Notes: generated by a model not told the origin, from the sequence alone. A stretch of DNA of 39,371 nt from Parvularculaceae bacterium (GCA_028280115.1 JANQMJ010000002.1:1-39371); one strand, 5' to 3'; shown: positions 16,711 through 24,844, counted from the stretch's first letter. A program made the numbers and translations.

Positions 16711-17376
16711 TTGGACAGAAAAAAATTCCGCCAAGATGGGTATGTGATTTTAAGAGGAGCGCTAGACTCCTCAATACTCGAAACAGCAAAATCTCAATTT
16801 GAAGACATTGCTGTCGGGCGGCGCTTGTTCGAAGTGAGCGGCTTGCTCGCGGTCCCGGCGGTTTCAACGTGGCTGTCGCAGACCGTTTTTGCGCTTTGCG
16901 GCACCGAGGCAAAGCCAGTGCGAGTGATATATTTCGATAAATCGGTCAACAACAATTGGTCATTGGGTTGGCATCAAGATAGGACGGTGGCGGTTCGTCG
17001 GCGGCATGACGCCAACGGATATGATCGATGGAGTCGAAAAGGCGGCGCGGTCCATGTCGAACCGCCTTTCGATTTGCTTGAGCAATCAATTACCGTTCGC
17101 GTTAGTATTGACGGTTCGAATGGAAACAACGGCGCTCTGGAGGTGGTTGCCGGCTCGCATCGCCTTGGGAGATTGAACAATTCCGAAACGCAAAAAATCG
17201 TTGAGGAGGGTTCTCGGCGATTGCTTGAGACGGAAGCCGGCGACGTGATCTTCTTGTCGACGCCAATTCTTCACCGTTCATCAGCAAGCAGGACGAATGA
17301 ACGGCGACGCGTTGTGCAAATCGATTATTCGTGGGCTACGCTTCCGGCGCCGCTGGAATGGGCTTTCGAAAGTTGA
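16711..17376 (+). CDS. Phytanoyl-CoA dioxygenase (PhyH) family protein
   Basis: A protein of 221 residues if read from TTG at 16711. It belongs to the Fe(II)/2-oxoglutarate oxygenases of the PhyH type. The iron ligands appear as H88 and D90 in GWHQDRT and H188 in TPILHRSS, and a basic residue that would hold 2-oxoglutarate follows in TNERRRVVQ. The N-terminal FRQDGYVILRGALD is typical of the family. The open frame extends back to ATG 16618 inside gatA, but those 31 residues look like a shadow of gatA. TTG 16711 comes 8 bases after the gatA stop. Base composition is lower in GC than gatA. Its 3' end overlaps the hydrolase gene by 19 bp, so the two are coupled. The substrate is unknown. Confidence 0.82.
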   Translation: MDRKKFRQDGYVILRGALDSSILETAKSQFEDIAVGRRLFEVSGLLAVPAVSTWLSQTVFALCGTEAKPVRVIYFDKSVNNNWSLGWHQDRTVAVRRRHDANGYDRWSRKGGAVHVEPPFDLLEQSITVRVSIDGSNGNNGALEVVAGSHRLGRLNNSETQKIVEEGSRRLLETEAGDVIFLSTPILHRSSASRTNERRRVVQIDYSWATLPAPLEWAFES

Positions 17377-18131
17377 CCCGACCCTATCGCGAAATCACCT
17401 ACACGGCGCCGCTCAGCGAGCCGATCGAAACCGACGCCTATCTTGCCCCGGACGACGGCGACTGGCGGGTCGTGGTCTTTCCCGGCACGCCGTGCAACAA
17501 ACTGCTCTATACGCGGTTCTTACGCACCGCGCCGCGCGGACTTGAAGTGGTCGTGATTACGCGCCCCGGTTTCGGCAAGGGTCATCAGCGCGCCTATACC
17601 GATTTCGACGAACAGATCGCGGCGATCAAACCGTTTCTGAAAGACAAGAAGGTGGTCACGCTGGGCGTTTCCTATGGCGGCGAACTGGCGCTTAAGGCGG
17701 CGCTCGACTTTCCCGAGATCGTCAAGGGCGCGGTCACGGTCGCGGCCCTGATCGACGAGCCGCACGATTACGCCAGGCGGCTGGAAGAACTCGGCGGCGA
17801 TCCGGTGGTTGCGCCCTTGGTGCCCAATCGCTGGCAAAAGGTGCGCGCGGAAATCGCCGGTCGGCGCGAACAGATCGGCCCCCTGTTGGCGCGCCTTTCC
17901 GCCGAGGCGCCGCCGGTGGAAGTGCTGCATGGGGATTTTGACGCCATGGTGCCCAAATCCAACGCCGAAAAACTGATGGAAACGCTCGGTCCCGCGGGCA
18001 ATCTGGAAATCATTCCGGGCGGCACGCATTATCTGGAACTGCAATATCCCCGCCGCCTGCACGCGGCGATCGAGCGGGTGATTGCCCGCGCCGAGGGCGA
18101 AAAGTTGCGCAACAGGGAGCCGGCGGGTTAA
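17358..18131 (+). CDS. Alpha/beta hydrolase fold protein
   Basis: A 257-residue alpha/beta hydrolase. The nucleophile elbow is GVSYGG with S105; the acid is D195 in HGDFDAMVP; the base is H224 in GGTHYLEL, so the triad is complete. The oxyanion region is VVVFPGTPCNKLLY near residue 35. Without a signal peptide it should act in the cytoplasm as an esterase, lipase or C-C hydrolase; I cannot name the substrate. The start at 17358 (MGFRKLTRP) is inside the end of the PhyH gene. An alternative Met at 17331 would enlarge the overlap. It is GC-rich like the core genes, unlike the PhyH gene. Confidence 0.88.
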   Translation: MGFRKLTRPYREITYTAPLSEPIETDAYLAPDDGDWRVVVFPGTPCNKLLYTRFLRTAPRGLEVVVITRPGFGKGHQRAYTDFDEQIAAIKPFLKDKKVVTLGVSYGGELALKAALDFPEIVKGAVTVAALIDEPHDYARRLEELGGDPVVAPLVPNRWQKVRAEIAGRREQIGPLLARLSAEAPPVEVLHGDFDAMVPKSNAEKLMETLGPAGNLEIIPGGTHYLELQYPRRLHAAIERVIARAEGEKLRNREPAG

Positions 18132-18164
18132 ATCGCCCCGGATCGCGACCGGGGAGAGCGCATC

Positions 18165-18944
18165 ATGACTGATTTCCACAGATATATGCTGGCGTCCGCC
18201 GCCGCGCTGCCGGCCCTCATCGGATGGTCGGAGCGCTCGCGCGCGGCCGAGCCCGCCATGACGATCTCGCAGGAAGATCAAGAAGCCTCAGACGAGGAGA
18301 ACGAAGGCGAGATCATGTTCGAAGAGCCAGCGCGCGAAGGGCCGCCGCCCTTGCCGGCCGGTCTTGTCGACGCCGGGAAGATGGGCAAAATCGGCCAGCC
18401 CAGTGAACGACAAGAAGAGCTCAACGACATTAAAAAGGACTTCTCCGAATCTGGTCCCGGCGAAGCTCCCTTTGATGATCCGTTGTCGGCGCTGGCGGCG
18501 CAAAACCCGATCTATGACGACGCCGATTGGCACTATGACGGCGATGGGTTTCCCGCGGACTCGCCGATCGAATACGGGTCTACCCATATCGGCTTTTACC
18601 TGACATGGGCGGCGGAGCGAGACCTCGTCAGCGACTTCTTTCGCGAGGAAACCGGCGCCGATCTTGACAAGGTCGCCGCCCGTCAGGAATCGCCGATCCA
18701 TCTCATAGAGCTTTGGGACGGCAGTCTCCTCGACGATATGATGAACGAGGAAGGAAGCGCGTTTTCCCGCGACCACTATAGTCTCGATCAATATGTTTAC
18801 ATCGATGATTTCGTAACCACCTTTGAAAAGCGGGGCATGGGCATTTATCGCGTCGCCCCGACCTGGGAAAATTACGACGTCATCACGCCGGTCCTCGATA
18901 AACGGCTGGAAGAATGGCGCGCTGAAAAAGGGAAAGCAGAATAG
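18165..18944 (+). CDS. DUF7832-like protein with acidic N-terminal extension
   Basis: A 259-residue protein of unknown function. Residues 1-28 resemble a signal peptide or weak anchor (LASAAALPALIGW, then SRAAEPA). Residues 30-110 are acidic and disorder-prone (many Glu, Asp, Pro). From about residue 114 the sequence YDDADWHYDG...THIGFYLTWAAERDLVS matches my memory of the DUF7832 family, known from many short cytoplasmic proteins. The extension and possible signal make this one unusual, if the signal is real. Its stop (18942-18944) directly abuts the gatB start codon at 18945, so translation is probably coupled. There is no evident catalytic motif. The family name should be treated as a recollection. 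Confidence 0.75.
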   Translation: MTDFHRYMLASAAALPALIGWSERSRAAEPAMTISQEDQEASDEENEGEIMFEEPAREGPPPLPAGLVDAGKMGKIGQPSERQEELNDIKKDFSESGPGEAPFDDPLSALAAQNPIYDDADWHYDGDGFPADSPIEYGSTHIGFYLTWAAERDLVSDFFREETGADLDKVAARQESPIHLIELWDGSLLDDMMNEEGSAFSRDHYSLDQYVYIDDFVTTFEKRGMGIYRVAPTWENYDVITPVLDKRLEEWRAEKGKAE

Positions 18945-20405
18945 ATGAACGAACCGCGCAAACTGCTCAAGGGCGAAACCGGCGACTGGGAAGTCGTCGT
19001 CGGGCTCGAAGTGCATGCGCAGGTAACGTCGGTTGCAAAACTCTTTTCCGGGGCCGGCGCGACCTATGGCGCCGGGCCCAATGAAAACGTTTCGCTGGTC
19101 GACGCGGCGATGCCCGGCATGCTGCCGGTGATCAACAAATACTGCGTCGAGCAGGCGATCCGCACCGGGCTGGGCCTTAACGCCAGGATCAATCTGTGGT
19201 CGCGTTTTGACCGCAAGAACTATTTCTATCCCGATCTGCCCCAAGGCTATCAGATTTCCCAATATAAGGATCCGATCGTCGGCGAGGGCTCGATCGAGGT
19301 CGAGACCGAGGACGGCGAAACCATCACGGTGGGCGTCGAGCGATTGCATCTGGAACAGGACGCGGGCAAGTCGATCCACGATCTCGCGCCCAGGGAATCC
19401 TATGTGGACCTCAATCGCTCCGGCGTGGCGCTGATGGAGATCGTGTCGAAGCCCGACATGCGTTCGGCGGATGAGGGCGCGGCTTATTTTTCCAAGCTGC
19501 GAACCATCGTGCGCTATCTTGGAACCTGCGACGGCAATATGGAGGAAGGCTCCATGCGCGCCGACGTTAATGTCTCGGTGCGCCGGCCCGGCGAGGAACT
19601 CGGTACGCGCACGGAAACCAAGAACGTCAATTCGATCCGCGCCCTGCGCCAGGTTATCGATTACGAAGCGCGCCGGCAGATCGAAGTGATCGAAAGCGGC
19701 GGGACCATCGATCAGGAAACCCGCCTGTTCGACGTTAAGACCGGCGAAACCCGCACCATGCGCTCCAAGGAAGACGCTCACGATTATCGCTATTTTCCGG
19801 ACCCGGATCTTCTGCCGCTGGAAATCGATCCGGCCTGGGTCGAGGAGATCAGGGCGAGCCTGCCGGAACTGCCTGACGCCAAGAAGCATCGCTTCATGAA
19901 GGACTACGGCCTTTCCGCCTATGACGCGGCGGTGCTCGCGGCGGACAAGGAAAAGGCCGCGTTCTTCGAGGCGGTCGCGAAAGGCCGCGACGGCAAGCTC
20001 GCGTCAAACTGGGTGACGACCGAACTCTTCGGCGCGCTCAACAAGGCCGAAAAAGACATCGCCGACTCGCCGGTGAGCGCCAAACAGCTCGGCGAACTGA
20101 TCGACCTCATCGCCGATCAGACGATTTCCGGCCGCATTGCCAAGGACGTCTTCGCCATCATGTTCGACACCGGCGAAGACCCCGGCAAGATCGTCGAGGA
20201 AAAAGGCCTCAAACAGGTCACTGATGCCGGCGCCATCGAAAAGGTGGTCGACGACATAATCGCCGCCAATCCGAAACAGGTCGAACAGGTGAAAGAAAAG
20301 CCCAAGACCATGGGCTGGTTCGTCGGCCAGGTGATGAAGGCGACCGGCGGCAAGGCCAATCCGCAGGCGGTCAACGAAATCCTGAAAAAGAAGCTGGGCG
20401 TCTGA
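18945..20405 (+). CDS. gatB: Asp-tRNA(Asn)/Glu-tRNA(Gln) amidotransferase subunit B
   Basis: A 486-residue GatB subunit, which phosphorylates the Glu or Asp carboxyl on the mischarged tRNA and then accepts ammonia from GatA. Family motifs: VGLEVHAQ at the N-terminus, [62 protein letters not shown] and a [17 protein letters not shown] segment ([11 protein letters not shown]). The C-terminal part is the helical YqeY-like tail ([25 protein letters not shown]) that binds tRNA. The length is standard. It follows the DUF7832-like gene without a gap. Confident call. Confidence 0.97.
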   Translation: MNEPRKLLKGETGDWEVVVGLEVHAQVTSVAKLFSGAGATYGAGPNENVSLVDAAMPGMLPVINKYCVEQAIRTGLGLNARINLWSRFDRKNYFYPDLPQGYQISQYKDPIVGEGSIEVETEDGETITVGVERLHLEQDAGKSIHDLAPRESYVDLNRSGVALMEIVSKPDMRSADEGAAYFSKLRTIVRYLGTCDGNMEEGSMRADVNVSVRRPGEELGTRTETKNVNSIRALRQVIDYEARRQIEVIESGGTIDQETRLFDVKTGETRTMRSKEDAHDYRYFPDPDLLPLEIDPAWVEEIRASLPELPDAKKHRFMKDYGLSAYDAAVLAADKEKAAFFEAVAKGRDGKLASNWVTTELFGALNKAEKDIADSPVSAKQLGELIDLIADQTISGRIAKDVFAIMFDTGEDPGKIVEEKGLKQVTDAGAIEKVVDDIIAANPKQVEQVKEKPKTMGWFVGQVMKATGGKANPQAVNEILKKKLGV

Positions 20406-20520
20406 CGGCGCCCGTCAATTCCGTGAGCGCCGCTTCATGGCGACTCGCAACCTGGGGGACAGTATGCTCCCGCGCCGTCTAATGAGTGAATTCGAGTTTG
20501 GCCAATGAGGGACGATAATC

Positions 20521-20916
20521 ATGGAACCTAGAACCCTGATCGAAACTGTCTATGCGGGCTTTGCCGCCGGCGATATTGCCAAGGCTACGAGCAAGATGGC
20601 GCCCGATATCATTTGGAACGAAGCGGAAGGCAATCCATACGCCGATAAAAATCCCTATATCGGTCCTGATGCTATCATAGGCGGTTTGTTCTCGCGGCTT
20701 GGCGGCGAGTGGGATGGTTTCACCGCCCGCCCCGATGAATATGTCGTTGACGGAGATCGTGTTGTCGTCTTCGGGCGCTACACCGGAACCTATAAGGCGA
20801 CAGGAAAATCCATGGATGTTCCATTCGTTCATTCGTGGACAATTAAGGGTGGGGCCATCGAAGCCTTTCAACAGTATACGGATACCGCGACCCACACAGC
20901 CGCGATGACAGCCTGA
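20521..20916 (+). CDS. NTF2-like (SnoaL type) protein
   Basis: A 131-residue protein of the NTF2-like superfamily, close to SnoaL-type ketosteroid-isomerase-like proteins. It has the usual order: an N-terminal helix (LIETVYAGFAAGDIAKATSKM), APDIIWNE, then IGPDAIIGGLFSRLGGEWDGF and a beta sheet (YVVDGDRVVVFGRYTGTYKATGKSMDVPFVHSWTI broken across strands). Such proteins may be small-molecule enzymes or binding proteins, and the substrate cannot be told. A Shine-Dalgarno GAGGG lies nine bases before the ATG. It is followed after 3 bp by the DUF6090 gene. Confidence 0.85.
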   Translation: MEPRTLIETVYAGFAAGDIAKATSKMAPDIIWNEAEGNPYADKNPYIGPDAIIGGLFSRLGGEWDGFTARPDEYVVDGDRVVVFGRYTGTYKATGKSMDVPFVHSWTIKGGAIEAFQQYTDTATHTAAMTA

Positions 20917-20919
20917 TCA

Positions 20920-21645
20920 ATGCTGCTCCGCCGCGTCATCGAACACGTCAAAGCACAGAACTGGACGGCCGTGGGGCTCGACTTCGTCATTGTCGTCGTC
21001 GGCGTCTTCATCGGCATACAGGTTTCGAACTGGAATGACGCGCGGGCACAACGCGCCCAGGAAGCGCTTTATCTGCAGCGATTGGGGCAGGACTTCGACT
21101 TCATCATCGAGCGCCTCGAAGTTGGGCTTGGCGCTACCCGCGGCAGCGTAGAGGCCGGGCAGTTACTGCTTGGATATATCGAAGCGTCTGAGGATGGCGG
21201 CGACGGTCCGAGCGATGCCGAAGCCGCCGCTGCGCTTGGTCGCATTGGCGCCAGTTTCGTACCCGCAGGCCCCTCGGCGACATTTGCAGAGATGGTCTCG
21301 ACCGGCGATCTCAGCATTATCCGTGATGAAGCGCTGCGCGACGCGCTGTTTGAATATGATCTGGCCGCCTCCAGCAATCGCGACGGTTGGCGGTTGCTGC
21401 GGCAAAGCATCATCGAAGAACAACGCACGGTCTTTGCCTATTTCGAAGCAGAGTTTGACACTTCCGCCGAGCAATTGGCGCTTAGCATAACCGGCTTCGA
21501 TGAGGCAGGGTTTTTGGCGGACGAAAAAGTCTCGCCCGCTATCGGCATCATCGCGGGCATATCTATCAATGAAAACCAACTCTTGCGACAGCAATTGGAA
21601 CGCGCCCGCCGGGTGCGCGAACGCATCGGCGAGGAGCGCAATTAA
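20920..21645 (+). CDS. DUF6090 family membrane protein
   Basis: A 241-residue protein with a conserved amphipathic N-terminus (MLLRRVIEHVKAQNWTAVGL), then one membrane helix (about residues 18-37, DFVIVVVGVFIGIQVSNW), and a long helical periplasmic part, partly coiled-coil. This N-terminus is what I associate with DUF6090, found in multi-copy arrays in marine alphaproteobacteria; function unknown. There is no clear ribosome-binding site, and the start lies 3 bp after the previous stop. Its last codon (TAA, 21643-21645) shares its final A with the ATG of a truncated second copy of the same 5' end. Two such fossil starts follow, which implies past tandem copies. Confidence 0.82.
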   Translation: MLLRRVIEHVKAQNWTAVGLDFVIVVVGVFIGIQVSNWNDARAQRAQEALYLQRLGQDFDFIIERLEVGLGATRGSVEAGQLLLGYIEASEDGGDGPSDAEAAAALGRIGASFVPAGPSATFAEMVSTGDLSIIRDEALRDALFEYDLAASSNRDGWRLLRQSIIEEQRTVFAYFEAEFDTSAEQLALSITGFDEAGFLADEKVSPAIGIIAGISINENQLLRQQLERARRVRERIGEERN

Positions 21646-21689
21646 TGCTCCTGCGCCGCGTCATCGAACATGTGAAGGCCTATAGATGA
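21645..21689 (+). pseudogene. Fossil 5' end of a second DUF6090 gene
   Basis: ATG at 21645 overlaps the preceding TAA and begins MLLRRVIEHVKA, the first 12 residues of the DUF6090 gene at 20920, then YR and a TGA stop at 21687-21689. The nucleotides differ from the first copy mainly at third codon positions, so the piece derives from a separate, once-functional gene. The rest has been deleted and replaced by the unrelated gene at 21720. Confidence 0.75.
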
Positions 21690-21719
21690 TCTATATTCCT
21701 TGTTGGGAAAGGCGCGACA

Positions 21720-22214
21720 ATGACTCTTGAACAAATCTATTACATTGGACAAACCGTCGCCGTTTTCGCGATCTTAATTTCACTGACAGCGATATGGCTT
21801 CAAATGCGACAGACAGGCCGACTTGCAAGAATAGAAACCACGCGCGGTATCTGGTCGGATGCAACGGAAATGTTGCGGTCGCAAGTTGAAGATGACGAAA
21901 AAGCCGCATTTTTACAGCGCGCGTTGTTTGACGGTGAAAAAATCTCCGAAGCAGAAAAAACAAGATTGTCTCTGATTATGGCCAGCATGTTCGTCACTTT
22001 CGAAAATGGGTTCGCGATGTCAAAGAGCGGCATGTTAGACGATATCTTCTGGCCGCGCTTGCGGGTTTCAATGGCGGAATACCTGCGTGCGCCCCGGGGG
22101 CAGCGCTGGTGGGCGCGCGCCCGCAAGGGCATTTTCGCGCCGAACACGGCGTTTGTTGCTGAAGTCGACAGCGTGATCGTTGAGATCAACGCCGAAAATC
22201 AAGACGCTGAGTAA
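21720..22214 (+). CDS. Membrane protein of unknown function
   Basis: A 164-residue protein, not a family I can name with confidence. One N-terminal membrane helix (about residues 8-28, YIGQTVAVFAILISLTAIWL) leads into a basic segment (QMRQTGRLARIETTRGIW) and a helical soluble part with WWARARKGIF near the C-terminus. The plan resembles many short alphaproteobacterial membrane proteins whose start reads MTLEQIYYxxQ. A ribosome-binding site (aaagg) lies 8 bases before the ATG. GC content is lower than in the core genes. It lies between two fossil DUF6090 starts: the second overlaps its stop codon exactly as the first overlaps the stop of the DUF6090 gene. Confidence 0.75.
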   Translation: MTLEQIYYIGQTVAVFAILISLTAIWLQMRQTGRLARIETTRGIWSDATEMLRSQVEDDEKAAFLQRALFDGEKISEAEKTRLSLIMASMFVTFENGFAMSKSGMLDDIFWPRLRVSMAEYLRAPRGQRWWARARKGIFAPNTAFVAEVDSVIVEINAENQDAE

Positions 22215-22300
22215 TGCTCCTGCGCCGCGTCATTGAACATGTCAAAGCCCAGAACTGGACGGCAGTCGCGCTCGGGCGTCTTTTCAAGCAGGCGATTTGA
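22214..22300 (+). pseudogene. Fossil 5' end of a third DUF6090 gene
   Basis: ATG at 22214 overlaps the TAA of the preceding gene and reads MLLRRVIEHVKAQNWTAVAL, matching residues 1-20 of the DUF6090 gene with one change (G19A). It then runs into GRLFKQAI and stops at TGA 22298-22300. Nucleotide differences from the first copy are almost all synonymous. It is a truncated paralogue, not a recent duplication. Confidence 0.75.
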
Positions 22301-22446
22301 TCAAAATCGCGTGCGCGCCGGCTTCGTCCCGCCGGAATACGCTACGTCCGTCGCCAAACATGTGTGATAATGCTCAGCCCTGCTGAAAGATAAGTCAGTT
22401 CTTCTCAAGATCGCCCGGTCATCCGTTCGGTGATCGATGCGAGTTG

Positions 22447-22474
22447 TTGCACAATATGGCGCGGGCCTTATATG
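22447..22474 (+). promoter_or_regulatory. Candidate promoter of the cysteine synthase gene
   Basis: TTGCAC (22447-22452), a 16-base spacer and TATATG (22469-22474), 27 bases before the ATG at 22502. GGAG at 22492-22495 gives a good ribosome-binding site. Confidence 0.4.
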
Positions 22475-22501
22475 ACGCGCGCGAATTTTTTGGAGAAAGA
22501 C

Positions 22502-23545
22502 ATGAAACACGACTCCATCCTCGGCACGGTGGGCAATACGCCCGTGATCCGCATCAACCGTCTCGCCCCCAAAGGCGTCAATCTTTATGTGAAATTCGAA
22601 GCGTTCAATCCCCTTGGCAGCGTCAAGGACCGGCTCGCGCTCGGCGTCATCGAGGCGGCGGAAAAATCCGGCGATCTAAAACCCGGCCAGACCGTGGTCG
22701 AAGCGACCAGCGGCAATACCGGCATCGGCCTTGCCATGGTGTGCGCGGCCAAGGGCTATCCCTTGGTCGTCACCATGGCGGAGACCTTTTCCGTTGAGCG
22801 CAGAAAGCTCATGCGGTTCCTCGGCGCGAAGGTGATCCTGACGCCGAAAGAAGAAAAAGGCACCGGCATGGTCGAGAAGGCCAAGGAACTGGCGGAAAAG
22901 AACGGCTGGTTCCTCACCCGCCAGTTCGAAAACGAAGCCAATCCCGACATGCATGAACGCACCACCGGCCGGGAGATCATCGAGGACTTCAAGGGCCAAA
23001 CGCTCGATTACTGGGTCACCGGCTTCGGCACGGGCGGCACGCTCACCGGGGTTTCGCGGGTCCTGAAAAAGGAAAGCCCGCAAACAAGGATCGTCGTTTG
23101 CGAACCGCCGGACGCGGCGATGCTGACGAGCGGCGCGGCGCAGGAGCGCCATGCGGACGGCAGTCCGTCGAAATCCCATCCCGCCTGGACGCCCCATCCG
23201 ATCCAGGGCTGGTCGCCGGATTTCATCCCGCTGATTACGTCCGAGGCGGTCGACGCCGGCGTGATCCACAAGATCGTCAAGACGCCCCATGAATACGGCA
23301 TCCGCTGGTCGCAGGCCCTGGCGCAGAAGGAAGGAATCTTCACCGGCATTTCCGGCGGCTCGACCTTCGCCGGCGCCATGGAAATCGCCGAGGCGGCGCC
23401 GCAAGGAACCACCATCCTGTGCATGCTGCCCGACACCGGCGAACGCTATCTTTCAACCCCGCTTTTTGCCGAGGTCGAAGAGCAGATGAGCGCGGAAGAA
23501 GTCGCGATTTCGCACTCGACGCCGGGCTATCAGCTCGCCGGCTAG
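22502..23545 (+). CDS. cysK: Cysteine synthase A-type PLP enzyme
   Basis: A 347-residue member of the fold type II PLP family that makes cysteine from O-acetylserine and sulfide. The PLP lysine is K42 in NPLGSVKDRLA; the substrate loop is EATSGNTGIGLA; the phosphate-binding loop is GFGTGGTLTG; the C-terminal LPDTGERYLSTPLF matches CysK. It is about 25-35 residues longer than typical CysK because of an insert around residues 204-236 (GAAQERHADGSPSKSHPAWTP...), rich in Pro, His and Ser. Start chosen at 22502 for the GGAG site and family-like start MKHDSILGTVG, although the frame opens earlier. A close relative such as CysM or a cystathionine beta-synthase-like enzyme is possible, but the motifs favour CysK. 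No cysE is nearby. Confidence 0.9.
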   Translation: MKHDSILGTVGNTPVIRINRLAPKGVNLYVKFEAFNPLGSVKDRLALGVIEAAEKSGDLKPGQTVVEATSGNTGIGLAMVCAAKGYPLVVTMAETFSVERRKLMRFLGAKVILTPKEEKGTGMVEKAKELAEKNGWFLTRQFENEANPDMHERTTGREIIEDFKGQTLDYWVTGFGTGGTLTGVSRVLKKESPQTRIVVCEPPDAAMLTSGAAQERHADGSPSKSHPAWTPHPIQGWSPDFIPLITSEAVDAGVIHKIVKTPHEYGIRWSQALAQKEGIFTGISGGSTFAGAMEIAEAAPQGTTILCMLPDTGERYLSTPLFAEVEEQMSAEEVAISHSTPGYQLAG

Positions 23546-23638
23546 GGGCCGGGCGATCGTCTGGGGCGCCATCGCTGCTTGGAACCGTGCGCGGCGTAGA
23601 GTAGTCTGGCCTGGGGCGATAATTCGATGGAGGACGCC

Positions 23639-24058
23639 ATGAAACATGGCTTGTTACCGGTTGCGACGATCGCTCTTGGCGCGGCGGCTTTTTCAAGCGC
23701 CAATGCGGGCGAAGCCGGCATGTCCGCCGCCGCTGCGGAGCGGCTGGCCAATTACACGCAGACCGGCGAGACGACGACTTGCCTGTCGCTGCGGTCGATC
23801 CGCAGCATTAAAGCGCTTGACGAAAAACATTTTCTCGTCACGACGCGCAATAAAGAAGCCTATCTGAACGTCGTGTCGGCGAAGTGCAATAATGCGCATC
23901 GGGCCAATTTCCGGATTGAATATACAACGTCTCAGAGCCAGCTTTGCCGGCATGAAATTATCAGGGTTGTCGATAATTCCAGCGGCATTGCTTCCGGCTC
24001 GTGCAGCCTCGGCGATTTTGAGCGGCTTGAGAAAAAAGCCGATCCGGAAGCGTCATAG
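23639..24058 (+). CDS. Secreted DUF6491-like protein
   Basis: A 139-residue exported protein. The signal peptide covers about residues 1-23 (LLPVATIALGAAAFSSANAGEAG). The mature part has the Cys pattern TTCLSL...SAKCNN...QLCRHEII...GSCSLGDF, which matches my memory of DUF6491, a small periplasmic family with two likely disulfides. Function unknown. The ATG at 23639 follows a GGAGG site (23629-23633); the ATG at 23627 overlaps that site and is unlikely to be used. A perfect 11-bp hairpin follows the gene. Confidence 0.82.
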   Translation: MKHGLLPVATIALGAAAFSSANAGEAGMSAAAAERLANYTQTGETTTCLSLRSIRSIKALDEKHFLVTTRNKEAYLNVVSAKCNNAHRANFRIEYTTSQSQLCRHEIIRVVDNSSGIASGSCSLGDFERLEKKADPEAS

Positions 24059-24089
24059 CGCGGCCCGCCTTTTTCGATTGTCGACGATG

Positions 24090-24115
24090 AAGCGCCGCCC
24101 ATTCGGGCGGCGCTT
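24090..24115. terminator. Hairpin after the DUF6491-like gene
   Basis: Perfect 11-bp stem aagcgccgccc/gggcggcgctt with an attc loop, 32 bp after the stop codon. No run of T follows, so termination efficiency is unclear. Confidence 0.55.
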
Positions 24116-24135
24116 GACGTTCGGCGACAATGTCT

Positions 24136-24332
24136 AGCTTTGGGCTTTTATTCTGAATCACAGCCTTTTCCTTCCGCTCATTCCCCCCGACCTGATCGGG
24201 GGGAAAGCGGGAATCCAGTCTTATGAATCAAGTCGGGCTTCGCCCGTCATTTTTCGTTCGCTGGGTCCCGGCTTGCGCCGGGAAATGCGGGTCTTTGAGC
24301 TTCGCGCTGATCCCGAGTTATCGCCCGGCGCT
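24136..24332. repeat. ~200-bp composite repeat, copy 2
   Basis: The left 30 bp are identical to those at 4219-4248, and the right end (24287-24332) matches 4375-4420 closely. The core differs and holds ccccccga/tcgggggg and gtcgggc/gcccgtc hairpins. Confidence 0.65.
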
Positions 24333-24463
24333 TTTGGGCCCGCTTGGCGCCAGCGCTAACGCCGGCATGTCAGGGCCCGCATAAAAACAGCAGTATACAG
24401 AGTAAATGAATTTTACGGGTTAACGATTCATGGAACAATCGTGAAAAAACCGATAAAGCCGCT

Positions 24464-24478
24464 TTAACGGGATATTAG
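24464..24478. promoter_or_regulatory. Near-consensus CtrA-type site
   Basis: TTAA-N7-TTAG differs by one base from the CtrA box TTAA-N7-TTAA. It lies about 80 bp before the gene at 24560. Such sites occur by chance in AT-rich DNA, so confidence is low. Confidence 0.3.
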
Positions 24479-24559
24479 CCTGCCTCCTTACATCCTTGTC
24501 ATGGTTAACCGCAAACGCGCGGGCGCGCGGCGGGAGGAAACAAGGGCAGGGGTCTTACG

Positions 24560-24844
24560 ATGACGATGACCGTAGAGACGGCGACGCTGGACTATGCGGA
24601 GCCGATTTTAAGCGACGAGGAAATGTACCGGTTAGGGCTTGAGGCTTCGACCGGCGGGCAAACCGGGGATTTCGATCTCATCACGGCGCATAAGTGGTTC
24701 AATCTCGCCGCCATGCAGGGCAATCTCGAAGCGCGCGCCTATCGCGCCGAACTGGCCAGGGAGATGAGCCAGGAGGAGATCGCCGAGGCCCAGCGCCAGG
24801 CCCGGGAATATCTCTCAACCCACCGCGCCAGTCTGCATTCTTAA
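24560..24844 (+). CDS. Small Sel1-like repeat protein
   Basis: A 94-residue soluble protein. Residues 20-60 (MYRLGLEASTGGQTGDFDLITAHKWFNLAAMQGN in part) resemble a single Sel1/TPR-like helical repeat. The end (EEIAEAQRQAREYLSTH) is a charged helix. Such one-repeat proteins are common in alphaproteobacteria and may act as adaptors. AGGGG lies seven bases upstream of the ATG. It is preceded by a long AT-rich promoter region and followed by a convergent gene. Function unknown. Confidence 0.78.
   Translation: MTMTVETATLDYAEPILSDEEMYRLGLEASTGGQTGDFDLITAHKWFNLAAMQGNLEARAYRAELAREMSQEEIAEAQRQAREYLSTHRASLHS

Larger units (their letters stand above)
24059..24559. other. 501-bp intergenic region with repeat and AT-rich promoter zone
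   Basis: No credible gene. The left part has the terminator-like hairpin (24090-24115) and the composite repeat (24136-24332). From about 24375 to 24515 the sequence is AT-rich with several ttaa motifs, including a TTAA-N7-TTAG site at 24464-24478, and likely carries the promoter of the Sel1-like gene at 24560. Confidence 0.55.

Noticed and set aside
18288..19889. 533-residue open frame antisense to gatB and the DUF7832-like gene
   Set aside because: It runs opposite to an unmistakable gatB; composition is that of a codon shadow and no start signal is present.
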